Shown here: piece after piece, positions 1-11,290 of the stretch | Position numbering within the stretch: position 1 is the first letter of the stretch | How the letters are laid out: each line of letters begins with the position of its first letter | NCBI RefSeq assembly: GCF_902167145.1 | Contig: NC_050102.1 | Location: forward strand, 13,950,850-14,014,849 | Direction: 5' to 3' | Source: Zea mays | Taxonomy: Eukaryota > Streptophyta > Magnoliopsida > Poales > Poaceae | Length of the DNA stretch: 64,000 nucleotides | Made by a program: the position numbers and the translations under genes | The notes under the pieces: model-generated | What the model was told of the DNA's origin: nothing | Databases searched by the model: none | The model's input: the letters and a program-made list of their open reading frames with translations, nothing else

Positions 1-571
1 CTTCTTGGAATAAGGAGTAAGGACAGTCACGCCTCCAACTGCTCTTCTATAGCACGAGAAAGTTTGGAATATAACTGAGAAGAGCTGAACAGGAATCACT
101 AACAGCGGGTCAACAACAACAGACAGCAAACAAGTTCCTGGTAGATGACTTAAGGCAGTTGGATGCAACACAACTGTGTGCCAGCACCTTGCTCAACTCA
201 ACCGTGGATCGCTGCAACAAAGAGCAGTTGTCTGTGGCCAACCATAATACAATAATCTATTCATCTTCCACAACAATGCTAAAGTACTTCAAATGACCAT
301 CATCTACAATGAACTTTAGGCTCTGTCATAGCAAAGTCTCATACCAAATAGTTTCAGTTACTGTCCAGCAGCACAGTGAGAAAACTCGGTTTAGAAACCT
401 AGATATATCTTGAGATCAACATCAACAACACCTTAGCTGCAATCTGTACAGGACACTGAATGCCAAAATAAGAAATAACAAAGCAACAGGACTAACTAAT
501 ACATCATATTGGAGCATCAAAGGAAATGGATCCTCACAAATTGCCAAAACTCCAAGGCAAGCGTGGATTGG
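1..571. other. Downstream flank / possible 3' UTR of the F-box gene
   Basis: No convincing reading frame, RNA gene or repeat boundary is visible here. The F-box coding region ends at 572 on the minus strand, so at least the adjacent part is probably its 3' UTR. The window edge cuts this region. Confidence 0.4.
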
Positions 572-2842
572 TCACTGGCCAACACCATAAACAAGACTGG
601 GAAGCACCCAAAGGCTTGGCAGTCGGCTCGAATGTACACGGGTCAGATACTTTTTTGCATTGTAACAACGCACCGCCTGACCAACTTCGAACACACCCCA
701 AGGCTCATTAGAATCTGCAAGCGGGCTGGCAATGTAAATACAGTTCCTTTTCCCGCCCCATTTCTCGGGACCCAGGCAAGAAAACGTTGGACTCCTCCCA
801 TCAGTACCAACAAATAGAGCATTGTCTCCCATATTATCCACTTTTACCCACTTAGCTGGCTCAACTTGAAAGTCGAGGCGGCATACATTAAAGGTCTCAG
901 AAAATCCAGAACAGGGAGAATCGATTGTTACTGACAAGTGAACCATGAGAAGCATGTCACCACAGACCACCAACCATTGTGTACTATCCAGGCCTAGAAA
1001 CATGTCCGCGTCCCAGACAACTGCTACTTCCTGCAAGCTCAGCTGAGGTTCCAACTGTATTCTGTGAAGCCTCCTAAGTAAGTCAATAGCAAATATCTCA
1101 CCTTTGAACGACACGATTTGACTAATACACTCGACACCCAAAGGGTGCTCAGACCAAAAGTCTGATCCAACCTTCCACTGAAAAATGGATGATCTTGAGC
1201 AAAATAGGAGACATGAATTAGATAAGTTGATTGGAGCAACAAGGGCTCCATGGTAGACATTGCGGTTGTCAGTGAATTTGAGCTTGGGAGGCCGCACGGT
1301 AGCACCGCTGTACACATTGACAAGGAGGCATTGCTCCAAATTGGAGAAGATAAGATAACCATATGAGCAGCCCAAATACCGCATGTAGACCTGAAAGTCT
1401 TGGAGGGCCGAACAACTAAGGGAGGAGGTTTGCTTCGCAGGATCAGTGAGCTGCCAATTGATATCGGATAAAAGTTTTGCCCTCATGTACCAGCGATGGG
1501 GGTGAGAATCACAACCATCTGATCGAAGGTGGAGAGGTGGGATGTTAAAGGTATATACAGGTGGGAGGGAAGAGAGCACAGCGCGCCAAGAACGGCAGGT
1601 GCCAATGAAAGCAAGGAGATCATGGAATGAGCTAACAAGAACAATTATTTGGAGAAGCAGGCTGTCCAAGAGATCCACCCAAACATCAGGGCCAGGTGCC
1701 GAAGAGGGGGTAGAGCTTAAGGCGTGGCAAATCTTTTTGGAGGGGCTTTCTGCAACAGCAACTTCCCTGTCAATCAAAGCAAATTCGATGATGATGGATT
1801 AATGAGATGAAGATGACAAACGAAAATATGCTTAAATTCAAAGTGCTCTTGCTACCGACCAAGACAGACAAGGAATATCCATTTCATTTAACTCCATAAT
1901 AGGGTGCATATAAGCATGCCAAACATCATCCAGAGCAAAGTACTATAATACCACGCACAACTTGCACATCAGCATAGATATATTTCTTAGTAGCCTGAGG
2001 AATCTACTTTTTTCGTCTCTCGTGACAGGGACAATACTTTGAATCAGGTTTCAGGTATAGGTACCCCAAAGACGAAAACATCAACTCATCAAACAAGGAG
2101 ACACTGAAGTTAATTTGAAAAAAAAGGGGAAAAAGTTTACATCATCATCTGGACAGTTTAGGCTATTCAGGGGGAAATGGTACCTCGAGCAGCTGAAATA
2201 CACCTTTAGGCTTTGCTAAATCTCAGAAAACCATGCAATTAGTTCAAGCTGAGAAATTTTCAAATTTTAACAGTTCCATCTGCTGACCTCTTCCTGGACC
2301 CCTGTGCTACCACGAAACAAGAACCAGATGATGCACGAAAGGTACTACAAGGCACTAATTTATCTGAAATTCGGTATGGAGAGGCGAGGTAACCAGGAAC
2401 ACAAGAAACGTTAAGCAAGCTCGGACGCCACATAAACGCAGTATTTTTATTTCTATGGTAATACAACTGACATGCTTTAGCAGCTCGCAACAAACATCAG
2501 GCAAGAAGACTCTGAGTCCATTGAGCATTTTATTTAGGCAGCACTATAAACATTTTATTTGGGCAGCATTATAAGGGCATGACCATTAATGAATCCATGT
2601 CCGGAACTCCGGACCCTGCCTGCTGTCTGCTTCGATCTCTCTCCACATCTACCGGTCTACCCAACGAAACGTGAACCGAATGGAAACAGGGGGGGCATGG
2701 AGCGAGGGTGTAGGCCGTTAGGGTAACGAACGCAGGCGGACCTGAGAGTGTTGGATTCCAGAGGCGAGGGCACTCCTGGGGAAGGCAGCGGCAACAACCG
2801 TGCTTGACGGGGATGCACACAGCGGCGGCGGCGGCCGGCCAT
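572..2842 (-). CDS. F-box protein with C-terminal DUF295 / KIB1-4 beta-propeller domain
   Basis: The long open frame covers 572-1777 on the minus strand. Its N-terminal part fits an F-box (about residues 30-75 of that frame, with the motif DLLAFIGTCRSWRAVLSS). The rest fits the grass-expanded DUF295/KIB1-4 family, including the late WVKVDNMGDNALFVGTDGRS block and a GGKRNCIYI strand. F-box proteins are substrate receptors of SCF ubiquitin ligases; the substrate is unknown. The frame has no ATG between an in-frame stop at 1801-1799 and the domain. A good acceptor (pyrimidine tract ending GACAG) ends at 1767, so exon 2 is probably 1766-572. A candidate exon 1 at 2842-2742 starts with ATG, ends CTCAG before GT, and joins in frame through a split Arg codon, giving about 431 residues. 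Exon 2 is well supported; exon 1 is inference. Confidence 0.72.
1767..2741 (-). other. Putative intron of the F-box gene
   Basis: This is the interval between the candidate donor at 2741-2740 and the acceptor at 1769-1767. It is AT-rich and has no long reading frame or recognisable repeat. It depends on the exon 1 model, which is not proven. Confidence 0.4.
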
Positions 2843-3048
2843 GGGTGACCAGTGTCTGTGCGTCGCAGGAGTCGGCGGCGTGGAGACTGTGGAGAGCAAC
2901 GAAGCGGCTGTTGATGAATGATGATGATGGAACCTAGCGGGTGGCGAGTGAACTGAACCTAGCGAATTGTTAGACTATCTGTGCCATTCTCTATCTCACT
3001 TACGTTTTTTTTACACAGTCTTTACACGGGCCGCTGAAAATGGTCTTA

Positions 3049-3334
3049 GAGCATCTCCAACAGCTTTCCAGAAGTCTCTCCTAAATTATTTTTTTTAGGA
3101 AAACACAAAAACAAGTCTTCAACAGGTCCCTTAAAACACTCTCAACTTTTTCATAACCCTTAAACTCCCTCATTTATAGCTACAAATGAGCGGTTTTTTA
3201 GGCTCCACAGAAACAATCTGCCGCTTTAAGGGATATGTTGGAGAAATGATTAAAATCTACCCCCACTAATTTTTTAAATATCCCTTAAAACTGATTTTAA
3301 GGAGTTATTTTTTAGGGAGCTCTTGAAGATACTC
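3049..3334. mobile_element. Tourist/PIF-Harbinger-like MITE, TTA target duplication
   Basis: The left end reads GAGCATCTCCAACAG and the reverse complement of the right end reads GAGTATCTTCAAGAG. Both ends are flanked by TTA (3046-3048 and 3335-3337). It is 286 bp long and non-coding. The ends and the 3-bp TTA duplication fit the PIF/Harbinger group of MITEs. Confidence 0.75.
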
Positions 3335-3744
3335 TTAGGGTGACAGACTTCAATTGTCTAGGCCCAACCAGGCACGTTGCAGAGGCAACAGGTGAGGCCC
3401 ATCAGGCCACAATGGAAAGCGAAGAATGCTGGAGACCACGACAGTTACATAAACGAAATCAATGTCGAAACTGATTAAATGACTTCTATTCTCCCGTCCT
3501 AAATTATAAATTATTTTGTTTTCTAATATATATATATATAGATATAATTTATATCTGAATATATAACGAATGGCTAATAATTTAAAAAAAACCTAATGCT
3601 CCCCTAATTCTATAGGGGTTGTTAGTTTTGTAGCTAATTCTCGTGTAAATACTACAAAAATGTTTCTAATAGCCTCGTAATCTAATTTGATCTCTCCTAA
3701 TCTCATATCCTGACTTTGTCCTGCCTTAACTCGAATCTAAACCC

Positions 3745-3976
3745 CAACGCCAAGCCCACCTGCTAGCGTGTAGATGATTTTCTAGCCCCTCTAAGAGAAG
3801 GGATGGAAAACAAAAGAACTCTTAGACCGGAACTTTATCCATATCATGAAATGGTCAACGCAACGCCAAGCCCACTTGCTAGCTTGTAGATGATTTTCTA
3901 GCCCCTCTAGGAGAGGAGATGGAAAACAAAAGTACTCTTAGGCCCGAACTTTATCCATATCGTGAAATGGTCAATG
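3745..3976. repeat. 116-bp tandem duplication
   Basis: Positions 3745-3860 and 3861-3976 are near-identical copies that each begin CAACGCCAAGCCCAC and end with ATGGTCAA plus a few bases. Only scattered substitutions separate them, so the duplication is fairly recent. It has no coding content. Confidence 0.85.
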
Positions 3977-4129
3977 ACGCTTGTTTATCTCGATCGCAAG
4001 GCAACCAATTAATAACAACACAGAACAATTTATAATCCGTTTGATTTTTTATGCCAAGTTTGATTGGATCGTCTGATTTAAAAAGTTTTTTTTTAAAATG
4101 AAAAAAATTAAAATCATACTTAAAGTATA

Positions 4130-4527
4130 CTTCCTCCGTACAAAAGTCTTCATTCTCTAAGCAAAATAAATTCTTCCAGGAATCCACATCGTTTAAGCTA
4201 GGGACCATAATTTACACCTCATCCCAGACGTTCACGACTCCTAGTTTGTGTTGCTTTATTTGATGCGTCTTTATTGTCCAGTTGCTTCAAATACGTCTCT
4301 GTTCCCTGCCGTTAATTCCATCCAAAGCATGCATGTCCGTGGCGTGCCCAGATTTTCGGTTCGCAGGTGATGGATGACAGTTTAATGAAAGGTTTTCGCG
4401 ACTTTAATATGTGTATATTGAAAATACAAAACGGCGCTGCATAATTAACTTCACACCATAAGGACGTAGGGATGTCCTTGGTCTTGGCGCGGGACACTTA
4501 AACGATGAAGACTTTTGGACGAATAAG
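4130..4527. mobile_element. Stowaway-like MITE, TA target duplication
   Basis: The left terminus CTTCCTCCGTACAAAAGTCT matches the Stowaway consensus start CTCCCTCCGT. The right terminus is its inverted counterpart (ATGAAGACTTTTGGACGAAT...). TA dinucleotides flank it at 4128-4129 and 4528-4529. It is 398 bp long and non-coding. These ends and the TA duplication are the hallmarks of Tc1/mariner-derived MITEs. Confidence 0.75.
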
Positions 4528-4555
4528 TATTATATAGTAGACGATACCATATTAA

Positions 4556-5116
4556 GGGCTCGTTTGGCAAAGCTCCAGCTCCTGCTTCTTTAGCTCCAGA
4601 TCCTGATCCTCGTGAGGAGCTGATCCTCCTGATTCTCCTAGAGAATCAGAATCATTTTTAAAACCGTTTGACAAATAAACTGGTTCTTGTCTTCTGAAAG
4701 TTGGTGGTCTATGGCGATTGTCTGTTTTACCCTTTGCAGTTCAACTTTGTTACAAACCAATAAGTAGGATGCATATATGGAAAAAAATTATGAAACAATA
4801 ACATATAAAATATTCCCATCATAGTAGTGTATAAAATGGTCTCAAATGTTTAATCCATAAATTGGTTCGTTATGTTTTTGTCCAATGGCAATTGCGGGTA
4901 ATTTCGATCAAACTTTGGGAGGTCCATATTTGGTTGGTTGAGGAGCTGTTTTAAGGGAGGGTGGAGCAGGTTTTTTTAGATCCCACCTTTCTTCACAAAA
5001 AACGACTCCCGATCTTTCGGCTCTACACGAGAATCAGTTTAAAAAATTACCCGTTTGACACGGCTCTTCCAGATCCTCGCTTAGAATCAGGAGCTGGAGC
5101 TGTGCCAAACGGGGCC
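4556..5116. mobile_element. Tourist-like MITE, TAA target duplication
   Basis: The terminal inverted repeats are GGGCTCGTTTGGCAAAGCTC at the left and, reverse complemented, GGCCCCGTTTGGCACAGCTC at the right. TAA flanks it at 4553-4555 and 5117-5119. It is 561 bp long and lies about 400 bp upstream of the PHF1 start codon, where it could affect the promoter. Confidence 0.82.
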
Positions 5117-5531
5117 TAAATATTAAATATAGAGTCGGTCAAATTTGAGATAAAAAATAAAACAAATTACAAATTGAAACGAGAAAATATATTATACTGC
5201 TACCGCCAACTGGATGTGAGTAATCACCAAATCATTAGAAATCAAGTAGGGTAGAGACAGAGACAGAGACAGAGCCTCGTCGTTGACATGAAGCAAGTCA
5301 GCGAATAACGAACGAATATCCCACGCGAAACCCCTAGCAATAATCAAACGCACATGATTTGGTCGTCGTTTTCGGCTCGCCCTCGCCGTCTGATCCCCAC
5401 CTCCACCCTTCCCTCTCCTCAAACAACAGCGGCACAGCGCTCGATTCGGCTTCGCCTCGACTCGCGGGCTCCCCTCGCAAAGCTCTAAACCCCTCTGAGA
5501 GAACCTATCCGGGCCACCACAACCGCCACCC
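5117..5531 (+). promoter_or_regulatory. Proximal promoter / 5' leader region of the PHF1 homologue
   Basis: This interval joins the Tourist MITE to the PHF1 ATG. It contains an AT-rich stretch near 5160-5200, a short GACAGA microsatellite near 5250-5275, and then a pyrimidine-rich leader. No TATA box can be assigned with confidence. Confidence 0.35.
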
Positions 5532-8500
5532 ATGGACGGCGGCGACGCTCCGGCGGCGGGAGGCGGGAAGGTGGCGTGCGCGGCGTGGATCCGGCGCCGG
5601 GAGGACAAGTCGGCGGCGGCGCCGGCGCGGGTGTTCGCGGCGTACGGCCGGGCGGGGGCGGCCGGCTCCCCGGCCGCTCTCGAGGTGCTTGGCTTCGACG
5701 CCAAGGAGTGCTCCCTCTCCCCCTCTCCCCTGGTGCGGAAGCGGCCCGTCCGGCTGACCGGCTCGACCTCCTCCTCGGTTAATCGTTTTGCCTGGTCCGG
5801 AGTCAGTCGAGTTTAACCTCAGTTTTGTGCCGCAGGCGAGGGCCGTGATCGGGGACGGCGGCGCGGGTGACGCGCCGCGCGGCATCGCGGTGCACCCCGC
5901 CGGTGACGAGCTCGTCTGCGCCACGGCGAAGGGCTGCAGGTGCGCCATTCTCCTCCTCCTCCTCCTTGGAGGCTGCTAGTTCGTGTTGGTGTCGAAGATG
6001 GATGGGGCGGGGTGTGGCCTCGATCGCTCATTCCCTACGCAGGATTTACCGGTGTTGTCTGTTTGGGTGAGATAGCGTCGGAAGCAGGGATGGAAGCAGA
6101 ATTTTTTTTAGGACAAACTGAACTAAACTACTGCAATATACAATATATGAGTCCATTCTACACTATATGTGTATATTTTAAATTTTAGAGGAGGTTTCAG
6201 TAAGCTCTATGGGCTCGGGAGCGGTAAGAGGGGTTCGAGCCCCGCCTGCCCCACCGCTAGCTCCGTCCCTGGTCAGAAGGTTGGTCTGTAGGCGAGTGCC
6301 TTCGTTGCCGAGTGGTGGGCACTAACTGGTTGTTGAGTGTGGAATTCAGAGCGGTTTCAGACTATTTCTGTGGTTGAACTGATCAAGTGATAGCCGACTT
6401 GCTATTTTAGGGAGGCTCAATTAGGGCTCTGTTTTGGAAACCTAGAGCATCCTCTCATAGTCTCATTACTCAGCACCAGATCACGGTTTGGTTCTTCGCT
6501 CTTGGAGTGAACCAGTGGTGCTGCTGCTGCCCATCTACTAACAATGCTGAAATGTACTCGTCCTTTACCATTATTATAGATTCAGGGTCAGGTTGTGCTG
6601 ATTACTAGCAATTGGACAGCTTTGCTGGTATAAAGGGGAAATTTTGATCCACATGTTGGACATTGGAGAGGTCATCTGGATACTAGTGGAAACACAGATT
6701 CCAGCACTCCTTGAAAGCACTTTCACAAAATTAGCATTTCCTTCTAATTATCAGTCTTCTTTGGCACCATAGTACCAAATGGTCACAAATCTTAAATAGA
6801 TTGATCTATGCAATCGAGTAATAGATTTTGTGGAATTTGTACTAGTTCATTTGGGAATATATGCCACTTAGATCTTCGCGACCTTCCAAATTGCAGTGAT
6901 TTAAGTGTCTCACGATAGGAATTTCTCCTCCTGGCAGTTAAGTTATGTAAGAAATTCATAACATGTAATTTGCAACATATATGTAATGCTTACACTCTGG
7001 TCCCAAGTTCTAGTAAAACTACCCTTATTAGTAACACCTATAGATTTATGTGTTACAAAATGTTTTTTTGACAAAGGGGAACCCCCCCTATTTCATTAAG
7101 AAATAGGAAAACAGAACCGAACAGAGTTTCATGGTTGCGACCAGGCGCCCATCATAAGGTCGAACTAACCTCACCGCCCTTTAAAAACGCTTCCAAAGCA
7201 AAGCATACTACCGAGTGTGGCAACAACCAATACCCAGACCCGCCTGGATTACGAATCCAACAAGCCACACAAAATACTGACAGAACAAGGCCTATCAAGC
7301 AACAACCTGACTACATACATCAAAAGACTGATCCCATGTCCTCGACCACGGCCAACACCTTTACAGCCGACTGAAGACACACTTCAAAAGCTTTGAGATA
7401 CAAATTGATACATGAATGGAAAGTTACCATTGCAATTTATGCTTACAGCTATACACAGTATGTAAATTTGTATCATATAATTGCATTGTCACATGGTTTT
7501 TAAGGCGTCACCTAGGCGTCGAGGCGCTCAAAAACTCTGGGCATCCACCGTCGCCTTGCAGGAGGGAGCTTGAAGGAGAGGGCGGCGGCGATGGCTTTGG
7601 TGGGACCTCGAAGGGTAGGGGAGCGGTGCTGGAGGGAGATCGAAGGGGTGGGCGGCGCAGCTGGAGCTGGAAGTAGGGAAGCAGGATGGCAGCGCTGGAG
7701 CTGAAAGCAGGGCAGCGGCATGAGGGAGGGGGGGGGGGGGGGGGGGGGGGGCGTGAGGGAGCAGGGCGACGGGCGTGAGGGGTAGATGATAAGTAGGTCA
7801 AGACAGGTATGGGAGGGCTGGGCATATGGGCTGAGCTGGTGGCCTGGCAGGCCTTTTTTCCTTCCCCTTCCTCTTTTCTTCTCTTTTTCTCCCTTCTCCC
7901 TCCCTCTTTTTTTCCTTTTTCTCCCTCCATCCTGCTGCCATTTTATTCGTTTATATGATAATAAGGCGTCGCCTAGGCGTCCAGAAGGTGGTGGAACGCC
8001 GCACCTCGCCTTAACGCTTTAAGAACCATGCATTGTCATCAATTTCACAACAAATGGTCATCTGGCTAATTTAAAGCGGGCTTAATTTTGCTAATGTATA
8101 TTATTTGTGCAATAGAAATTTTTTCTTCCTCAGTTTTCTTGTTAATCTAACCAATTCACATTTGTTACTTTTCACATCAATTTCATTCCTTTTAGTTTTT
8201 ATTATATTATATATTAATATTGAAACCTTGTCCCTTGTCTCATTTTATTTGTTTGTCCTTTGCTTATATTCTATCAAGTCCATGGCTTACCATACCATCT
8301 TTCCAAACTATAGGTTATTCAAACTGATATTTGATGAGTTCACAGTACGCATTATTCCAAGAGATGCTCCTCTACTAGAATCTGTTGGACCACAAAAGTG
8401 TCTTGCTTTCAGCACAGATGGTGCAAAATTTGCAATTGGTGGAGAGGTATGGTTTTGTATTATATTGATTTCTGAATTTCAAGGTTCAAAATTGTTTTCT

Positions 8501-10925
8501 TCCCATTTTGTATTTTTTGGCATTCTTATTGTTTGCTTCTTGTTTTGTTATACCTGCTATAAGAAGAAAGTTGTCAGCACTCAGCAGTATATTTTAACTG
8601 TTTGTACATTTAAAATCCTTCCTCTGTACATCCTATATTTTGAACCACTCTTGCGTTTTAAACCCTTACATGCTATAGACGCTATTTATTCTAAATGTTT
8701 CATTTGTTGTCTAGTCCTATTGTTCAATGCAGTGACTTGTCTGATATCAATACTCTTTTTAGCTAAATCTGATACGCGTTGACTTGTTCTTTTGTACCAC
8801 GGCAGGATGGACATCTCAGAATATTCCATTGGCCAAGCATAAAAGTGCTTTTGGATGAGCCCAAAGCTCATAAATCCTTCCGAGACATGGATATCAGGTC
8901 AGAACAGACCTAAAGCATTACTTTTATTTTTTTAATTGCTCACAGAGGAATGCCATAAATATCATCATTACTATAGCTAAATGTTTATGTAAAATGGACA
9001 CACTCAGTACAGTTGTCTTTTGAACTCGAAAAGAAAACATAGATAGTATAACATATAGTTAATTCCAAACCTACATGTCAACTTCTTTTGAACTCGATCA
9101 TCACCAACTGATACAACATTGGTGCGTTTCATTTTGTAGCTTAGACTCAGAGTTCTTAGTTTCAACATCCATTGATGGATCTGCGAGAATATGGAAGATA
9201 GATGAGGGCGCACCACTGGTCAATTTGACTCGATCCTCGGTATGTTATGATAATTTTCTTTTATTTATATTTACTTGTTGAGATGGTTGAAATTTTGACT
9301 TCTTTTCCCCACTTTTTTTCTTTGTATGCCTACAGGATGAGAAGATCGAGTGCTGCCGCTTTTCTAGGGATGGCATGAAACCGTTCCTGTTTTGCACTGT
9401 TGCAAAAGGTGTGCTTTTAATTGTTCTTGAGAGCTGTACATATGCGGAATTTAAGGCAGGCAGATTTTGATTAGATTTTTGTTCGTCACTGGAGCAGGTC
9501 CCAAAGTTGTTACAGTTGTCTGGAACATAAGCGATTGGGAGAGAATTGGGTACAAAAGACTTCTGGGGAAGCCTATCTCCACACTCTCAGTTAGCTTGGA
9601 TGGGAAGTATCTGGCATTGTGAGTGGATGAAATACTTCTACTTCTGGTAGTGGCAAAGTACTGCAGTTGTACGAGCCATTTAGCATTTCTAGGAACATCT
9701 ACACCTGCCAATTTTGGGATTAGCATGCTTCATACTTCAGCATCTCCTATGTTTCTTAATTCAAGAGTCTAGCCTATTTTTTCAGTATGATTTTGCTTGC
9801 CTGTATCTCTGATTATCTGTCCAACTCAAATATTACATATCGGCCTGGCAGTCGTTGTCTATTAGACCATCAGTTGTACAATATAATGACACTTTAATCT
9901 TGTTGGTGAGTGCATTATGTTGCGACTAACGATTGCGAGGAAGTCGCACTAGCTATGATTATCGCTCTATAACTATGTGCTGCACAATCTTCGGACTAAC
10001 TCGCTTTTAGCATGCTCACATGGATCTGTGTTTCTTTCAGAGGAAGCCACGATGGTGACTTCTGTGCTGTTGATGTGAAGAAAATGGAAGTTTCCCACTG
10101 GAGCAAGAAGGTCCATCTTGGCTCCCCAGTCACCTCCATTGAATTTTGTCCTAGTGAAAGGTAACTACAGCTTGGCACTGTATAGTTTGGTAGTTCACTG
10201 GATACCTTTTCTTTTTAATCTTGCCTGGCAGCTTATTGCAGAGGTTAAGCCAGGCGTGATTGTTTATTATGTCATATAGTTAATTATTCATCACTAGGTA
10301 GATGGCATATTATAGTGTCATGATTTTAAACCTCTCTTAGTTATGCTTACTATAAGTATTGGTCGCCAATCTGTTTCAATACGTGGCATTCAGATACTGT
10401 GTAGTTCGTATTCAGTTTAGTTCACCTTGAATATGCTGAACCAACTACATGGATTTTTTCTGCTAGATTGGGCACGAATGCTAATACACAATGGGTTTGA
10501 TTTTTGGAGCATCCAAGTTTTTTTTAGTGTTTCTCCTAACACGGGTGACCACTGGTATCGCAGGGTTGTAATCTCCACATCACATCAGTGGGGAGCAGAG
10601 CTCACGAAACTGAACGTGCCTGCCGACTGGAAAGGTTTGTTCAGGCAAATACCGTTTGGTCCTCATGTCCCTGTCCCTGACACAGTTTCCCTAACCAACC
10701 GCCTGTTCCTGTATACGTAAATAGTCATGTCTCTCTTCTCTGGCAGAATGGCAGGTCTGGCTCGTACTCCTGGCGCTCTTCCTAGCCTCCGCCGTCCTGT
10801 TCTACGTGTTCTTCGAGCGATCAGACACGTTCTGGAACTTTCCCATGGGGCGGCACCAGCCGGCGAAGCCATGGAACGTGCTCAAGGAGTCTCCTCCGGT
10901 CCCCGAGGACCAGACTCCATGGTGA
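5532..10925 (+). CDS. PHF1: SEC12-like WD40 membrane protein, phosphate transporter traffic facilitator 1 (PHF1) homologue
   Basis: I model ten exons, all with GT-AG borders and consistent phases: 5532-5732, 5836-5939, 8314-8446, 8806-8897, 9140-9239, 9336-9408, 9498-9618, 10041-10160, 10564-10634 and 10747-10925. They total 1,194 nt, or 397 residues plus stop. The product is a WD40 propeller (GPQKCLAFSTDGAKFAIGG, LDSEFLVSTSIDGSARIWK, STLSVSLDGKYLALGSHDG). A single C-terminal membrane segment follows (about residues 340-361, WLVLLALFLASAVLFYVFF), with a proline-rich tail ending in TPW. Architecture and the FWNFPMG block match plant PHF1, an ER-resident SEC12 relative that helps PHT1 phosphate transporters leave the ER. 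Plant PHF1 is considered to have lost Sar1 exchange activity; that is family knowledge, not visible here. The start is the first ATG in good context. Intron 2 is 2.37 kb and loaded with transposon insertions. Confidence 0.93.
6085..6271. mobile_element. hAT-type MITE in PHF1 intron 2
   Basis: The ends are CAGGGATGGA at the left and TCCGTCCCTG at the right, so the inverted repeat is CAGGGAYGGA. It is flanked by 8-bp near-duplicates GTCGGAAG (6077-6084) and GTCAGAAG (6272-6279). The 187-bp length and the 8-bp duplication fit a non-autonomous hAT element. Confidence 0.78.
7064..7390 (-). repeat. Possible LINE 3'-end fragment in PHF1 intron 2
   Basis: The stretch starts with a T run followed by GACAAAGGGGAACCCCCCC and TATTTCATTAAG. 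Read on the minus strand, this looks like the AATGAAAT...poly(A) end of grass LINE elements. The far boundary cannot be set and no target duplication is certain. It could be another processed insertion. Confidence 0.35.
7492..8030. mobile_element. hAT-type non-autonomous element in PHF1 intron 2
   Basis: The inverted ends are CATGGTTTTTAAGGCGTC at the left and, reverse complemented, CATGGTTCTTAAAGCGTTAA at the right. Inside each end is a CCTAGGCGTC motif. A perfect 8-bp duplication CATTGTCA flanks it (7484-7491 and 8031-8038). It is 539 bp long, GC-rich and non-coding. The long proline-rich frames inside are low-complexity shadows. Confidence 0.88.
7728..7751 (+). repeat. 24-base G homopolymer
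   Basis: This is an uninterrupted run of G inside the hAT element in PHF1 intron 2. It is a likely G-quadruplex former and an error-prone site for sequencing, so its true length may differ. Confidence 0.9.
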
Positions 10926-11290
10926 TGGTATTGCTTCCATCGCGTCATCTGTGAAGAGAAGAGCGATACTGTCCCAGACCCAACAAAGCCACCGCGTGCT
11001 GTTTATCTTGTTACAATTATAAATCGTCCATGCTTGTTCTACCACTCTCAGCCAGTGACCACGCAAGTTTGTAACCCTGGACTGCCATAAACCAGGTGAT
11101 AGTAATTGAACATTCTGTCTTCGTGCGAGTGTCTGAGTGTGTATCCAGGTATTACCATGCCGACCACTGTCCTGCTTCCTGATGACGAGGTGGCTGATTT
11201 CCTCGTCTTTATTTATACGTTTTGGGATCAAGAGAAATAAAGGAGCTAAAACCTCTTTGCTATTCAATTTTGAATAGCAAGATGATTTTG
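10926..11290 (+). other. PHF1 3' UTR with AATAAA signal
   Basis: This is non-coding sequence after the PHF1 stop codon. A canonical AATAAA lies at 11236-11241, which would give a 3' UTR of a little over 300 bases. The exact cleavage site is not visible. Opposing minus-strand frames here are shadows. Confidence 0.6.

Noticed and set aside
2260..2899. Minus-strand small frames upstream of the F-box gene as separate genes
   Set aside because: They have no recognisable domain. Part of the region is better explained as a candidate first exon and leader.
7508..7930. 140-residue proline-rich frame in PHF1 intron 2
   Set aside because: It lies inside a hAT MITE and depends on a G24 run and CT-rich low-complexity sequence.
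8105..8782. 225-residue frame as an independent gene
   Set aside because: It is intron sequence plus PHF1 exon 3 in frame. Only 8314-8446 matches the WD40 protein.
10427..10720. Separate small gene at PHF1 exon 9
   Set aside because: The frame reads through intron 8, exon 9 and intron 9. Splice sites and phase show that only 10564-10634 is coding.
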